A stretch of 64,000 nt of DNA, from positions 193,613 to 257,612 of the forward strand of contig NZ_JAUCBP010000001.1 in the NCBI RefSeq assembly GCF_030362855.1. The letters run 5' to 3'. Position numbers and translations under genes: made by a program. Positions 10,360 through 19,610 of this stretch are shown piece by piece. Below the pieces are notes generated by a model. That model saw nothing but the letters and a program-made list of their open reading frames with translations, had not been told where the DNA came from and made no database searches. Each line of letters starts with the position of its first letter. The stretch's first letter is position 1. Source of the DNA: Neoalteromonas arenosi. GTDB taxonomy: Bacteria; Pseudomonadota; Gammaproteobacteria; Enterobacterales; Alteromonadaceae.

Positions 10360-11048
10360 AAGATGCAACGCAAACCGCTGACAACGCAATCGCTACCATC
10401 GCTCCTGACGATGCTGCGGTGCGCGCCGAAGACGTGCGCGCCTATTTGCTAAACAACCCAGAATTCTTTGCGCACTACCCGGAACTGCTGGAAAAACTGG
10501 TCATTCCTCACGAGCAACACGGCAGTGTGTCACTGGTTGAGAAACAGAGCGAGATACTCCGTAACAAAGTCCGTCAGCTAAGCCGAAAAATCCACCAACT
10601 TATTGCTATTGCCAAACAAAATGAGCGTATCTACCGCGTTTATGTGGATCTCAACATTCGCCTTTGGCAGTGCAAAGATTTCGCCGACATTCAAAATACG
10701 CTTGAGCAAGTTATGCTACAACAACTGAAGCTTTCTGCAGTGTCGATTAAGCCATTTTCAGGCCCCTTTGCGATGTCGGAAATCCACCAGCGCTTGTTTG
10801 TTGAAAAGCATTTCAAAAACAAAATGTTTTATTTCGGACGCTTAAGCGCCCATGAAAAACAGTTATTATTCGACGAGCAACCTGCTGAATCCGCTGTTTT
10901 AGTGCGGTTAGGCGAAGAAAATGATTTAGGAATACTCGCTGTTGGCAGCAATGATCCTGGGCATTTCAATCCTGATATGGATACTTTGCTACTTACCCAA
11001 CTTCAGCAATTCCTCAACATTCTACTGCCTGATTTAGTCAGTTATTAA
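10356..11048 (+). CDS. DUF484 family GAF-like protein
   Basis: A 230-residue protein of the DUF484 (YigA) family, found between dapF and xerC across gammaproteobacteria, as here. Residues about 20-70 hold [22 protein letters not shown] and the basic [17 protein letters not shown] helix. The C-terminal half resembles a GAF domain, ending in the [20 protein letters not shown] helix. No function is established. The position, overlapping dapF by 4 bases and 3 bp ahead of xerC, is strongly conserved and suggests cotranscription rather than a proven shared pathway. Confidence 0.9.
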   Translation: MKDATQTADNAIATIAPDDAAVRAEDVRAYLLNNPEFFAHYPELLEKLVIPHEQHGSVSLVEKQSEILRNKVRQLSRKIHQLIAIAKQNERIYRVYVDLNIRLWQCKDFADIQNTLEQVMLQQLKLSAVSIKPFSGPFAMSEIHQRLFVEKHFKNKMFYFGRLSAHEKQLLFDEQPAESAVLVRLGEENDLGILAVGSNDPGHFNPDMDTLLLTQLQQFLNILLPDLVSY

Positions 11049-11051
11049 TGT

Positions 11052-11954
11052 GTGAATGGCATGTCAATCACGACATGGATTGAGCGATTTATTCAATTCC
11101 TGCGTGCAGAGCGCGGACTTTCACCGCATACTTGCAGTAATTACACCCGACAGTTAACCCAACTCTTTGCGGATTGCGGCGTCGAAGAGCCTCAGCAACT
11201 CACTCAGCAACATGTTAAACGCGCACTAATGATCGCGCGACAACAAGGTTTGAGTGCGCGAAGCAGTGCGACACGTCTTTCAGCGCTGCGGACATTCTGC
11301 AAATATCTGCGCGACAGGGGAGAAATTGAACACGACCCTTGCGTTGGTGTTAGCGCACCGAAACAAGGCAAGCCTTTACCGAAGCACTTAAGTGTCGATG
11401 AAGCCCAGCAGTTGCTTGATTCTCAGAGCGCTCCCGAGCAAGACCCCGCTATCACTTGCCGCGACGAAGCCATGTTTGAGTTGCTGTATGGCTGTGGCTT
11501 ACGGTTAGCCGAGCTAACCAACATCCAGCTCGAAGACATTCAGCCTGATGCCACGCTTCGAGTAACGGGTAAAGGCAATAAACAACGTCTGTTACCGATC
11601 GGCGAGAAGGCCCTTGAAGCATTGCACGCGTGGTTAAAAATCCGTAGTACTTTCGCTACAAGTACAGATAACGCCCTGTTCATCAGTAAACAAAATCGGC
11701 GTATATCCAACCGTCAAGTTGCCAATCGCCTTAAGCAAATGGCTATTGCTCGAGGTTTAGATAGCTCAGTCAGCCCACATAAACTGCGCCATTCCTTTGC
11801 TACGCACGTATTAGAATCCAGTGGAGATTTACGCGCAGTGCAAGAGCTATTGGGGCACGCTAATTTGTCGACGACTCAAGTGTATACACACTTAGATTTT
11901 CAGCATTTAGCATCGGTTTATGATAAGGCTCACCCGCGCGCTAAGAAAAAGTAA
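11052..11954 (+). CDS. xerC: Tyrosine recombinase XerC
   Basis: Site-specific recombinase acting with XerD at dif to resolve chromosome dimers. It has an N-terminal SAM-like DNA-binding domain (FLRAERGLSPHTCSNYTRQL). The C-terminal catalytic domain has the conserved arginine in YGCGLRLAEL, the H-x-L-R box in SPHKLRHSFATH, and the nucleophilic tyrosine at about residue 278 in TTQVYTHLDF. The 300 residues fit the family. GTG at 11052 gives the full frame; ATG at 11061 (MSITTW) is an equally plausible start three residues later. The operon position after dapF-DUF484 supports XerC over XerD. Confidence 0.95.
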   Translation: MNGMSITTWIERFIQFLRAERGLSPHTCSNYTRQLTQLFADCGVEEPQQLTQQHVKRALMIARQQGLSARSSATRLSALRTFCKYLRDRGEIEHDPCVGVSAPKQGKPLPKHLSVDEAQQLLDSQSAPEQDPAITCRDEAMFELLYGCGLRLAELTNIQLEDIQPDATLRVTGKGNKQRLLPIGEKALEALHAWLKIRSTFATSTDNALFISKQNRRISNRQVANRLKQMAIARGLDSSVSPHKLRHSFATHVLESSGDLRAVQELLGHANLSTTQVYTHLDFQHLASVYDKAHPRAKKK

Positions 11955-11962
11955 GGTTAAAT

Positions 11963-12682
11963 ATGCTCGTTTTCCGTCAGCTGCAAAGGCCACAAGCGAT
12001 TACGTTCGACTTAGATGACACCCTGTATGACAACGGTCCGATCATTCGTCGCGCAACCGCCAAATTACAAGACTATATCACTACTGAGCACCCAGCGATT
12101 GCAGCGTTAGTTCCGTCCCAATGGAACCCATGTAGAAAAGCCGCGATTCGACAAGACCCCCGCTTGAGTTCAGATATGACACGTTTACGCAAAGCTGTGT
12201 TGAGACGTTTAGGCGAACTGGCGGGCTATAGCGCAGAGCAATGCGAACAGCTTGCAGAGTCTGGCTATCAAGTGTTCTATCAGGCAAGAAGTGACTTTAG
12301 CATTAATGAGAATGTATATTCTTTATTATCAGAACTGGTTAAACACATGCCAATTGTAGCTATAACTAATGGCAATGTGGATTTGCAGCAAGTCGGTATT
12401 GGACATTTATTTAGTGCGTGTTATCAAGCCAATATTCACGCCCCCATGAAGCCTTCTCCCGTGATGTTTGATCGTGCATTAGTAGAGTTGGGGTTACCTG
12501 CTGAGCGGGTACTTCACGTTGGCGATCACCTCGTCAAGGACGTATGGGCCGCACACCAAGTCGGTATGCAAAGCGCTTGGTTTGCGTGTAATCGCGAGAT
12601 GAACTTGCGCAACGAGCCTTGTCGTATACTACCTACTGTGCAGTTATGTGCACTCAATGACTTACTTAAGTTAGTCGGTTAG
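11963..12682 (+). CDS. HAD family hydrolase, YigB-like
   Basis: Haloacid dehalogenase-fold phosphatase of 239 residues. Motif I FDLDDTLYD includes nucleophile D16 and acid D18, motif II is AITNGN, and motif III/IV is LHVGDHLVKDVWAAHQVGM. In E. coli the equivalent operon position holds yigB, an FMN/5-amino-6-ribitylamino-uracil phosphate phosphatase, so a flavin-pathway role is possible but inferred only from position and similarity. It is the last gene of the lptM operon; its TAG stop lies in the first arm of a perfect palindrome. Confidence 0.85.
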   Translation: MLVFRQLQRPQAITFDLDDTLYDNGPIIRRATAKLQDYITTEHPAIAALVPSQWNPCRKAAIRQDPRLSSDMTRLRKAVLRRLGELAGYSAEQCEQLAESGYQVFYQARSDFSINENVYSLLSELVKHMPIVAITNGNVDLQQVGIGHLFSACYQANIHAPMKPSPVMFDRALVELGLPAERVLHVGDHLVKDVWAAHQVGMQSAWFACNREMNLRNEPCRILPTVQLCALNDLLKLVG

Positions 12683-12713
12683 CAGATAAAGAATAGCTAT
12701 TCTTTATCTGCTA
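12680..12713. terminator. 34-bp perfect palindrome over convergent gene ends
   Basis: Bases 12680-12713 form a perfect inverted repeat, each arm 17 bp, centred at 12696/12697. It starts TAGCAGATAAAGAAT. It contains the TAG stop of the HAD gene in its left arm and the TAG stop of cysE at its centre, so it encodes the last residues of cysE (ADKE). It can form the same hairpin in both transcripts, fitting a bidirectional terminator, though no T-run follows on either side. Confidence 0.7.
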
Positions 12714-13500
12714 GGACGTTCTGCTGCATAGAGTCGCAAGGCATACAACAGTCGGGCTTACCAACGACTTTAGCTGGTACACCAACCACCGTTACCCCAG
12801 CAGGCACGTTGTCGAGTACAACACTGCCAGCGCCAACCTTAGAGCCGTGCCCTACTTCAATATTGCCTAATATCTTTGCGCCGGAGCCAACCATCACACC
12901 CTCGCGGATTTTCGGGTGGCGGTCGCCCGATTGATTCCCAGTTCCACCCAGCGTAACGTTTTGCAGGATCGAAACGTTGTCTTCAACCACGGCAGTTTCG
13001 CCAATAACAATACCGGTCGCGTGGTCAAACATTACGCCTTTACCAATGGTTGCAGCTGGATGGATGTCAACGCCAAATACCTCCGAATTGCGACTTTGTA
13101 AAAACAACGCGAGATCAGTCCGCCCCTGTAGCCACAGGTAATGAGCGAGTCGATGTACCTGTATAGATTGAAAGCCTTTGAAGTACATGAGCACCGGTAA
13201 AAAGGTGCTGACCGCTGGGTCGCGATTAACAATTGCGAGGATATCAGTGGTCGCAGCTTCGGCAATATGCGGCTGCAGTAAATAGGCCTGCTCAAATACT
13301 TCGCGAATGGCTAAGGCTGGCATCACGTTGTCGGCGAGCTTATTGGATAAAATAAAACTCAATGAACTTTCAAAGTTATGGTGAGCAAGAATACAAGCGT
13401 GCACATAGCTCGCCAGTAACGGTTCTTGTTGAGCCGTTTTATGTGCTTGCTGTTTTAGGTCTAGCCAAAACGACTGTGTTTTACTTTCGAATGCATGCAT
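12697..13500 (-). CDS. cysE: Serine O-acetyltransferase
   Basis: First step of cysteine synthesis: acetyl-CoA plus serine gives O-acetylserine. The 267-residue protein from ATG 13500 (MHAFESKTQSFW) has the N-terminal helical domain, then the left-handed beta-helix hexapeptide repeats with VDIHPAATIGKGVMFDHATGIVIGETAVVEDNVSILQ and GGTGNQSGDRHPKI. The open frame runs upstream to 13671, but AAGGAA sits 8 bases before 13500 and the E. coli protein begins here too. The C-terminal tail, involved in feedback inhibition and CysK binding, is rich in Cys and Met. The stop is inside the 34-bp palindrome. Confidence 0.96.
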   Translation of the reverse strand: MHAFESKTQSFWLDLKQQAHKTAQQEPLLASYVHACILAHHNFESSLSFILSNKLADNVMPALAIREVFEQAYLLQPHIAEAATTDILAIVNRDPAVSTFLPVLMYFKGFQSIQVHRLAHYLWLQGRTDLALFLQSRNSEVFGVDIHPAATIGKGVMFDHATGIVIGETAVVEDNVSILQNVTLGGTGNQSGDRHPKIREGVMVGSGAKILGNIEVGHGSKVGAGSVVLDNVPAGVTVVGVPAKVVGKPDCCMPCDSMQQNVLADKE

Positions 13501-13657
13501 AGTGAGTATTCCTTGCGCCGCAATACTTCGTTTAGTTGGGATGAAGATTAATAATTCAATAAACCGAACTAAGAATAGTAAACTTTCATTGAGTGTCAGC
13601 ATCGTTGTTATCAATCGGCCGTTTATTGCGATGTATAGCGGGTTGCAAGACTCAGTG

Positions 13658-13673
13658 CTGTATAAATTCACAG
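13658..13673. promoter_or_regulatory. LexA (SOS) box upstream of uvrD
   Basis: CTGTATAAATTCACAG has the complete CTGT-N8-ACAG architecture and agrees with the gammaproteobacterial consensus CTGTATATATATACAG at 13 of 16 positions. It ends 46 bp before the uvrD ATG. A TATACT -10 element at 13683-13688 would place the box over the -35 region, where a repressor would block RNA polymerase. uvrD is a classical SOS gene in E. coli. Confidence 0.88.
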
Positions 13674-13719
13674 ATAAACTGCTATACTCGCGCTTCCAGA
13701 AGTAACAAGTACGGTAAGT

Positions 13720-15888
13720 ATGGACGTCTCTCGATTACTCGATGATCTCAATGATAAACAACGCGATGCAGTAGCCGCTAAACCCTCTGATATGCTGGTG
13801 TTGGCAGGAGCGGGCAGTGGTAAAACACGCGTGTTGGTGCACCGCATTGCTTGGTTAATGGAAGTCGAGAGGATCGCTTCGCACAGCATTTTGGCCGTAA
13901 CCTTTACCAACAAAGCGGCACGTGAGATGCGCGGTCGCATCGAAAGCTTAATGCAACAATCCTTACATACTATGTGGATTGGTACATTCCATGGTTTGGC
14001 GCACCGACTGTTACGCAGTCACTACGACGAAGCGCGTTTGCCACAAAGCTTTCAAATTCTCGACTCGGACGACCAGTATCGGCTTATTCGGCGTGTGCTT
14101 AAAAGTATGAATTTAGATGAAAAGCACTACCCGCCAAAACAGATCCAGTGGTTTATCAACGGCAATAAAGACGAGGGATTGCGGCCACAGCATATCGAAA
14201 CTCACAACGACCCAACACAGATAAAGATGCGCGAAATTTATGAGGTATATCAGCAAACTTGTGATCGTGCCGGCCTTGTGGACTTTGCTGAATTATTACT
14301 GCGCGCTCACGAACTGTGGCTCAATCACCCGACGTTGTTAGCTCACTATCAAAAGCGTTTTCGCGCAATTCTGGTCGATGAGTTTCAAGATACCAACAAT
14401 ATTCAGTATGCCTGGCTGCGGTTATTAGCCGGTGGTGACAACAATATGATGATCGTCGGCGATGACGATCAATCCATCTATGGCTGGCGCGGAGCGAACG
14501 TCAATAATATCCAGTATTTCTTACGCGATTTCCCCGCTGCCGAAACGATTCGCCTTGAGCAAAACTATCGCTCAACCGGCAATATCCTTAAAGCCGCCAA
14601 CGCCGTTATTGATCACAACCACGGTCGCTTGGGCAAAGAGCTTTGGACTGAAGGCGAAGAGGGCGAAAAGATATCTATATACGCCGGCTTTAACGAACTC
14701 GACGAAGCCCGCTTTATTGTCTCGCAGATTAAGCGTTGGAGTGATTATGGCAATGCGTTAAGCGACTGCGCGATTTTATATCGCAATAATGCTCAGTCTC
14801 GGGTATTAGAAGAGGCCTTGCTGCATCAGTCGCTGGCGTATCGCATATATGGTGGTCTGCGCTTTTTCGAGCGGCAGGAGATCAAAGACGCTTTGGGCTA
14901 TCTACGCATGATCAATCAACCCTTAGATGATGCAGCCTTTGAGCGTGTAGTTAATACACCTACTCGCGGTATTGGTGAACGTACGTTAGCACAAGTGCGC
15001 GAGCACGCCCGCACAATTGAACAGTCGCTGTGGCAAACTGCATTAATTATGCTAGCTGACAAGCGCTTATCTGGACGTGCAGCGACAGCCCTACAAGGCT
15101 TTATCGATCTTATCTTGTCACTCAAGCAAGCCATCACCGACCTGCCATTAGATCAACAAGCAGATACGGTGATCAAGCGCTCAGGCCTATTGGCAATGTA
15201 CCAGGCTGAAAAGGGAGAAAAAGCACAGTCACGGATCGAAAACTTAGAGGAACTAGTATCCGCCTGTAAAGAATTTGAAATGCCAGATGATGTTGAAAAT
15301 ATGACGATGCTGGACGCATTTCTCGCTCACGCATCGTTGGAGGCGGGCGAGGCACAAGCGGATGCTCACCAGGACGCGGTGCAGATGATGACTATCCATA
15401 CCGCCAAGGGTTTAGAGTACCCGATGGTTTTTCTTGCCGGCGTTGAAGAGGGCATGTTTCCGAGTCAGCAAAGCCATGAAGAGCCCGGCCGCTTGGAGGA
15501 AGAACGTCGCCTCTGCTACGTAGGTATGACCCGCGCTATGCAAAAACTGTATGTTACCTATGCTGAATCTCGCCGAGTTTATGGACAAGACAAATTTCAT
15601 ACGCAATCGCGCTTTATCAAAGAAATGCCCAAAGACTGTGTTGAAGAAGTGCGCTTGCGCACCACCATTTCCAGACCAGTACACAACCGCTTCAGTCAGC
15701 AAACTACGGTTGAAACGTTCGAAGAGAGTGGCTTTGGACTGGGAGACCGCGTTATGCATGGCAAATTCGGTGACGGTACCGTATTGAACTGCGAAGGCTC
15801 AGGTGCTCAGGCCCGCATCCAAGTGAACTTTGACGACGTTGGCACTAAGTGGCTGATGCTTAATTACGCAAAATTATCCAAACTCTAA
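13720..15888 (+). CDS. uvrD: DNA helicase II UvrD
   Basis: Superfamily 1A 3'-5' helicase of nucleotide excision repair and mismatch repair. Visible motifs: Q-motif LNDKQRDAVAA, Walker A GAGSGKTR, motif II VDEFQDTNNIQ, motif III GDDDQSIYGWRGA, motif IV QNYRSTGNIL, motif V HTAKGLEYPMVFLAG, motif VI YVGMTRAMQKL. The C-terminus ends in the Tudor-like UvrD tail (LGDRVMHGKFGDGTVL) that contacts RNA polymerase in E. coli. The 722 residues match (E. coli 720). Expression is probably damage-inducible through the LexA box at 13658. Confidence 0.97.
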   Translation: MDVSRLLDDLNDKQRDAVAAKPSDMLVLAGAGSGKTRVLVHRIAWLMEVERIASHSILAVTFTNKAAREMRGRIESLMQQSLHTMWIGTFHGLAHRLLRSHYDEARLPQSFQILDSDDQYRLIRRVLKSMNLDEKHYPPKQIQWFINGNKDEGLRPQHIETHNDPTQIKMREIYEVYQQTCDRAGLVDFAELLLRAHELWLNHPTLLAHYQKRFRAILVDEFQDTNNIQYAWLRLLAGGDNNMMIVGDDDQSIYGWRGANVNNIQYFLRDFPAAETIRLEQNYRSTGNILKAANAVIDHNHGRLGKELWTEGEEGEKISIYAGFNELDEARFIVSQIKRWSDYGNALSDCAILYRNNAQSRVLEEALLHQSLAYRIYGGLRFFERQEIKDALGYLRMINQPLDDAAFERVVNTPTRGIGERTLAQVREHARTIEQSLWQTALIMLADKRLSGRAATALQGFIDLILSLKQAITDLPLDQQADTVIKRSGLLAMYQAEKGEKAQSRIENLEELVSACKEFEMPDDVENMTMLDAFLAHASLEAGEAQADAHQDAVQMMTIHTAKGLEYPMVFLAGVEEGMFPSQQSHEEPGRLEEERRLCYVGMTRAMQKLYVTYAESRRVYGQDKFHTQSRFIKEMPKDCVEEVRLRTTISRPVHNRFSQQTTVETFEESGFGLGDRVMHGKFGDGTVLNCEGSGAQARIQVNFDDVGTKWLMLNYAKLSKL

Positions 15889-15936
15889 TTTGCTTGTTAT
15901 AGTTTCAGGACTCGAGGTATAAAAGGCTGCGCGCAC

Positions 15937-17187
15937 ATGCAAAAAAAAGTACTGGTGATTGAAGACAGTTCTACTAGCATGAAGCTGATCACCAAGTTGG
16001 TGCAGCAAGCGTTGTTAATTCCAGTATGTGCTTCCTCTTTGACGGCTGCCCGTCACATGTTCGGTCATTCAAATCCGGAAGAATATCTATGTGCAGTAGT
16101 CGATTACAACTTGCCCGATGCGCCTAACGGTGAGGCCATTGATTTCACAATCGAAAGCTTTATCCCGACCATTGTCGTTACCGGTCGCCTGGATGATGAC
16201 ACTCGAGAGCACATACTGAGTAAAGACGTTGTCGACTACATCCCCAAAGAAAATGCCCAGGTTTATGATTATTTGAGCCGACTGCTGGCAAGACTCGATA
16301 AAAATAAAGATATTGGTGTATTGGTCGTTGACGACTCGCGGGTTGGCCGCGCTTCAATGGCATCGTTATTACGGCTACACAACTTTCAAACTTTTGAAGC
16401 GGATTCGGCCCAGCAAGGTTTAGCCATTTTACACGAGCGTCCGAATATTCAGTTAGTTGTAACTGATTACCATATGCCTGATATGAACGGTACCGAGTTT
16501 GTTGCCGAGCTACGTAAATCTATGACCAAAGAACGGCTGGCGATCATTGGCGTATCTGCAGGCAATAGTTCACTGTTATCAGCGCGCTTTTTGAAAAGTG
16601 GGGCTAATGACTTCTTACACAAACCTTTTTGCCAAGAAGAGTTTTTGGTGCGGATCAATCAAAATGTCGAATATATTGAGAACGTTGAAGCTATTCGCCG
16701 CGCTGCCAATTCTGATTATCTCACCGGTTTACCCAATCGCCGCCACTTTTTCTATTCGGTAAATCACGTCACGCGCAATCAACCGAACCATCAAGTCATT
16801 GCGCTTATCGATCTCGACCACTTTAAAAAAATCAATGATACCTATGGCCATGATGCTGGTGACAAGGTGCTTAAAGACGTCGCTAAGATCCTAGCTAGTC
16901 AATTTTCAGACGTTTACGTGTCGCGATTTGGCGGCGAGGAATTCTGTATCTATCTGCCCGATATTAACCCCATCGAAGCGATTGAACGGCTGGAACAATT
17001 GCGGGAATCCATTCAGAGCCGCAACATCAAATTTCAACAACAAGTGTTGAAAGTGACCACCAGTATTGGTGTAACGACTATTGGTAGGAAAAATTTAGAG
17101 GCCATGCTGGCAACTGCTGATTCGTTGCTCTATCAAGCCAAATCAGATGGTCGCAACCGCATCGTTCACGACCACAACGTGAGCTAA
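15937..17187 (+). CDS. Double-receiver diguanylate cyclase (REC-REC-GGDEF)
   Basis: A soluble 416-residue response regulator. The first receiver domain has phospho-acceptor D56 (VVDYNLPD), TGR and K104 (YIPKEN). The second has D177 (VVTDYHMPDMNG) and K229 (LHKPF). The GGDEF domain has active-site GGEEF at 332-336, so cyclic-di-GMP synthesis should be possible. I see no RxxD inhibitory site ahead of it. Both receivers keep their acidic pocket (EDS, DDS), so both may be phosphorylated. No histidine kinase is adjacent. It ends 4 bases inside the convergent rarD gene. Confidence 0.92.
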   Translation: MQKKVLVIEDSSTSMKLITKLVQQALLIPVCASSLTAARHMFGHSNPEEYLCAVVDYNLPDAPNGEAIDFTIESFIPTIVVTGRLDDDTREHILSKDVVDYIPKENAQVYDYLSRLLARLDKNKDIGVLVVDDSRVGRASMASLLRLHNFQTFEADSAQQGLAILHERPNIQLVVTDYHMPDMNGTEFVAELRKSMTKERLAIIGVSAGNSSLLSARFLKSGANDFLHKPFCQEEFLVRINQNVEYIENVEAIRRAANSDYLTGLPNRRHFFYSVNHVTRNQPNHQVIALIDLDHFKKINDTYGHDAGDKVLKDVAKILASQFSDVYVSRFGGEEFCIYLPDINPIEAIERLEQLRESIQSRNIKFQQQVLKVTTSIGVTTIGRKNLEAMLATADSLLYQAKSDGRNRIVHDHNVS

Positions 17188-18095
17188 CCGACCTTAGCGG
17201 CTCGTTGTTGCTGCCGATAATTACGCAGTGAATCTAGGCAAAAAATCACCAGTCCCGTCCACACAAAACCGAAGGTGATCAAGCGGGCAACATCCAACGG
17301 CTCTTGATAGTAAAATACCGCCAACAAAAACATAATACTCGGACCGATATACTGGAAAAACCCAAGGGTCGAATACTGGATCCGGCGCGCTGCCGCAGTA
17401 AAACACAACAGTGGTGCAGTGGTAATTACCCCCGCTAGCAGGAGTAAAGTGTTGGAATATGTGTCGTTAGTTAACATATTGCTCCCCTCTCCGCCAAACA
17501 CCAGCCAATAGACCACAGCAGCAGGCAACATCATCGATGTTTCAATAAATAAACCGGGCATAGAATCGACAGCGACTTTTTTACGCAGCAGGCCATACAA
17601 CGAAAAGCTTATGGCCAAAACTAAGGCAATCCAAGGCAGATATCCGAGTCCCGCAATGGCAATCGCGACACCGGTAATGGCTAACACTACGGCAGCCTTT
17701 TGCATTGGTCGTAAACGTTCTGCCAAGAACAAACGGCCAAAAAGAATATTAAACAGTGGGTTAATATAGTAACCCAAACTGGCTTCCAGTAACTGATCAT
17801 TATTAACCGCCCAAATGAACAATAACCAATTTGCGGCTAACAATAGGCCTGCGGCGAGTAGAATAAGCATTACGTTGCGAGAGGTAATTGCCGCTTTTAT
17901 TTTCGGCCATTGATTGCGCAAAACCACGAGAATTAAAAGGAGTATCGCTGACCAAACAACGCGATGCACCAAAATTTCCGTTGCTGGCATAAAGTCCAAC
18001 AACTTAAAATACATGGGCGCAAAGCCCCACATGCTATAGGCTGCAATAGCGAATAACACTCCGGCACGTGTTTGTTGATCTAATGAAGCGGTCAC
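17184..18095 (-). CDS. rarD: RarD family EamA transporter
   Basis: Inner membrane drug/metabolite transporter superfamily protein of 303 residues with about ten hydrophobic helices. The start GVLFAIAAYSMWGFAPMYFKLL and the later EILVHRVVWS segment are typical of RarD. Family members are associated with chloramphenicol sensitivity in Pseudomonas, but the transported compound is not known. The C-terminal 4 bases overlap the convergent diguanylate cyclase gene. mgtE lies 56 bp upstream on the same strand, so rarD could be read through from mgtE. Confidence 0.88.
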   Translation of the reverse strand: MTASLDQQTRAGVLFAIAAYSMWGFAPMYFKLLDFMPATEILVHRVVWSAILLLILVVLRNQWPKIKAAITSRNVMLILLAAGLLLAANWLLFIWAVNNDQLLEASLGYYINPLFNILFGRLFLAERLRPMQKAAVVLAITGVAIAIAGLGYLPWIALVLAISFSLYGLLRKKVAVDSMPGLFIETSMMLPAAVVYWLVFGGEGSNMLTNDTYSNTLLLLAGVITTAPLLCFTAAARRIQYSTLGFFQYIGPSIMFLLAVFYYQEPLDVARLITFGFVWTGLVIFCLDSLRNYRQQQRAAKVG

Positions 18096-18151
18096 GGCTT
18101 TTTCACATCGAAAATTGAGGCCGCGTATTGTAACGGCAACTCATGCCAAGG

Positions 18152-19489
18152 TCACAGTAAAAAAAGTGTACCCAAGCCTAAAAACGCGACAAATCCCACA
18201 ATATCAGTGACGGTAGTCAAGATGACTGAACCCGATAACGCTGGGTCTATTTTTAATTTGTCCAATAAAACCGGAATGAATACACCAGCACATGCCGCAC
18301 AAACGATATTAGCCAATATTGCCAGTGCGATAACTAGGCCTAAGACCGGGTTCGCAAACCAAAAGTAAGCCACTATACCTATCACAATTGCCCAGATAAT
18401 GCCGTTCACACCGCCCACTTGGAACTCTTTGGTCAAAAGTGCCTTCATGTTTGCTGCCGTAACCTGTCTTAGGGCTAGACCGCGCACGATCAGGGTTAAT
18501 GTCTGACTGCCAGCAATCCCTCCCATACTCGCGACTACCGGCATTAAAACAGCGAGCGCGACAACTTGTTGCAATGTGGCTTCAAACAAGCCAATGAACC
18601 AAGAGGCTAAAAACGCCGTGATCAAGTTAATACCCAACCAAAGTGCGCGATTTTTGGCACTCTTGGCCACCGGCGAGAATAAATCCTCATCTTCATCCAT
18701 ACCGGCGGTTGCCATCACTTGACGCTCATAATTTTCGTTGATTAATTCTGAGGCAGCGCCAATATCCAAGCGTCCTACAAGCTTATTATTGTCATCCACT
18801 GCCGGTAACGACGTGTAACCCGAGCGTTGCACTAGCAAAGACGCTGAGACATTCTCGTCGGTGGCCTTGAGCACGGTAAGTCCTTCCTCAGCAAGTTCAA
18901 CCAAAGGAATGTGCTCAGCAGCGTTAAATACACGCGCGAGTTTCACCGCTTCGGCAAATTGGCCTGATCGATTCAATAAATAAATGGTATCGCAGTAGCT
19001 TGGCACCCCCCTACGGATCAACCGCAATCCTTCTCGCACCTTTGCATTGAGAGGTAAAACCAGCATGTCGTGATTGAGCCAGTGACCAATTTGCTCAACC
19101 GGGAATTGGCGTGCATCATCAAAGTAGGCTTGTTGCTGTGAATCGAGAGCCTCATACGCGCGGTCGATGAGTCGATTGGGTAGTGAGTCCATCAACTCCA
19201 ATAAATCTTCAGCATCAATGTCACTAAAGATGCTTGCCCACTGATCCTGCGGCGTTGCGTCGATCAAAATTTCGCGCGGATCAGAGCGCATCTCCACCAA
19301 CACATCGAGCATTCTGTGGCGAGGTAAGGCACTAAAGGTGCTTATCCGCTGCTCTACCGGCAGCGATTCGAGAATAAGCGCTATATCTGCATCTTCCTGC
19401 TCCAGCATATTTGCAGAGCGGGCAATTTGCGAAGCGTCTTCAGGGGTGCTTACTAACTCGTCAATTAACTCAGGTAATTGTTCGTTCAT
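18152..19489 (-). CDS. mgtE: Magnesium transporter MgtE
   Basis: Mg2+-gated Mg2+ channel of the inner membrane, 445 residues. The cytosolic N-domain (superhelical, about 20-125) contains LPVEQRISTFSALP. A CBS pair follows (about 130-255, with YTSLPAVDDNNKLVGRLDIG), then a connecting helix, then five membrane helices from about residue 285. The pore-lining segment includes LMPVVASMGGIAGSQTLTLIVRGLAL and the C-terminal ILTTVTDIVGFVAFLGLG, both strongly conserved. It faces recQ across 121 bp. No M-box riboswitch is visible ahead of it. Confidence 0.95.
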   Translation of the reverse strand: MNEQLPELIDELVSTPEDASQIARSANMLEQEDADIALILESLPVEQRISTFSALPRHRMLDVLVEMRSDPREILIDATPQDQWASIFSDIDAEDLLELMDSLPNRLIDRAYEALDSQQQAYFDDARQFPVEQIGHWLNHDMLVLPLNAKVREGLRLIRRGVPSYCDTIYLLNRSGQFAEAVKLARVFNAAEHIPLVELAEEGLTVLKATDENVSASLLVQRSGYTSLPAVDDNNKLVGRLDIGAASELINENYERQVMATAGMDEDEDLFSPVAKSAKNRALWLGINLITAFLASWFIGLFEATLQQVVALAVLMPVVASMGGIAGSQTLTLIVRGLALRQVTAANMKALLTKEFQVGGVNGIIWAIVIGIVAYFWFANPVLGLVIALAILANIVCAACAGVFIPVLLDKLKIDPALSGSVILTTVTDIVGFVAFLGLGTLFLL

Positions 19490-19610
19490 TGCTGATCCTT
19501 ACAACAGAATGTTGAAAACTTGTGCCAGTTAGCCAGTGAAGCCAACGCATAAAACGCGTATCATTAGCCGTTGAGAGAATAACCCTAACTGAGCCAAGTT
19601 TATCACTAGC

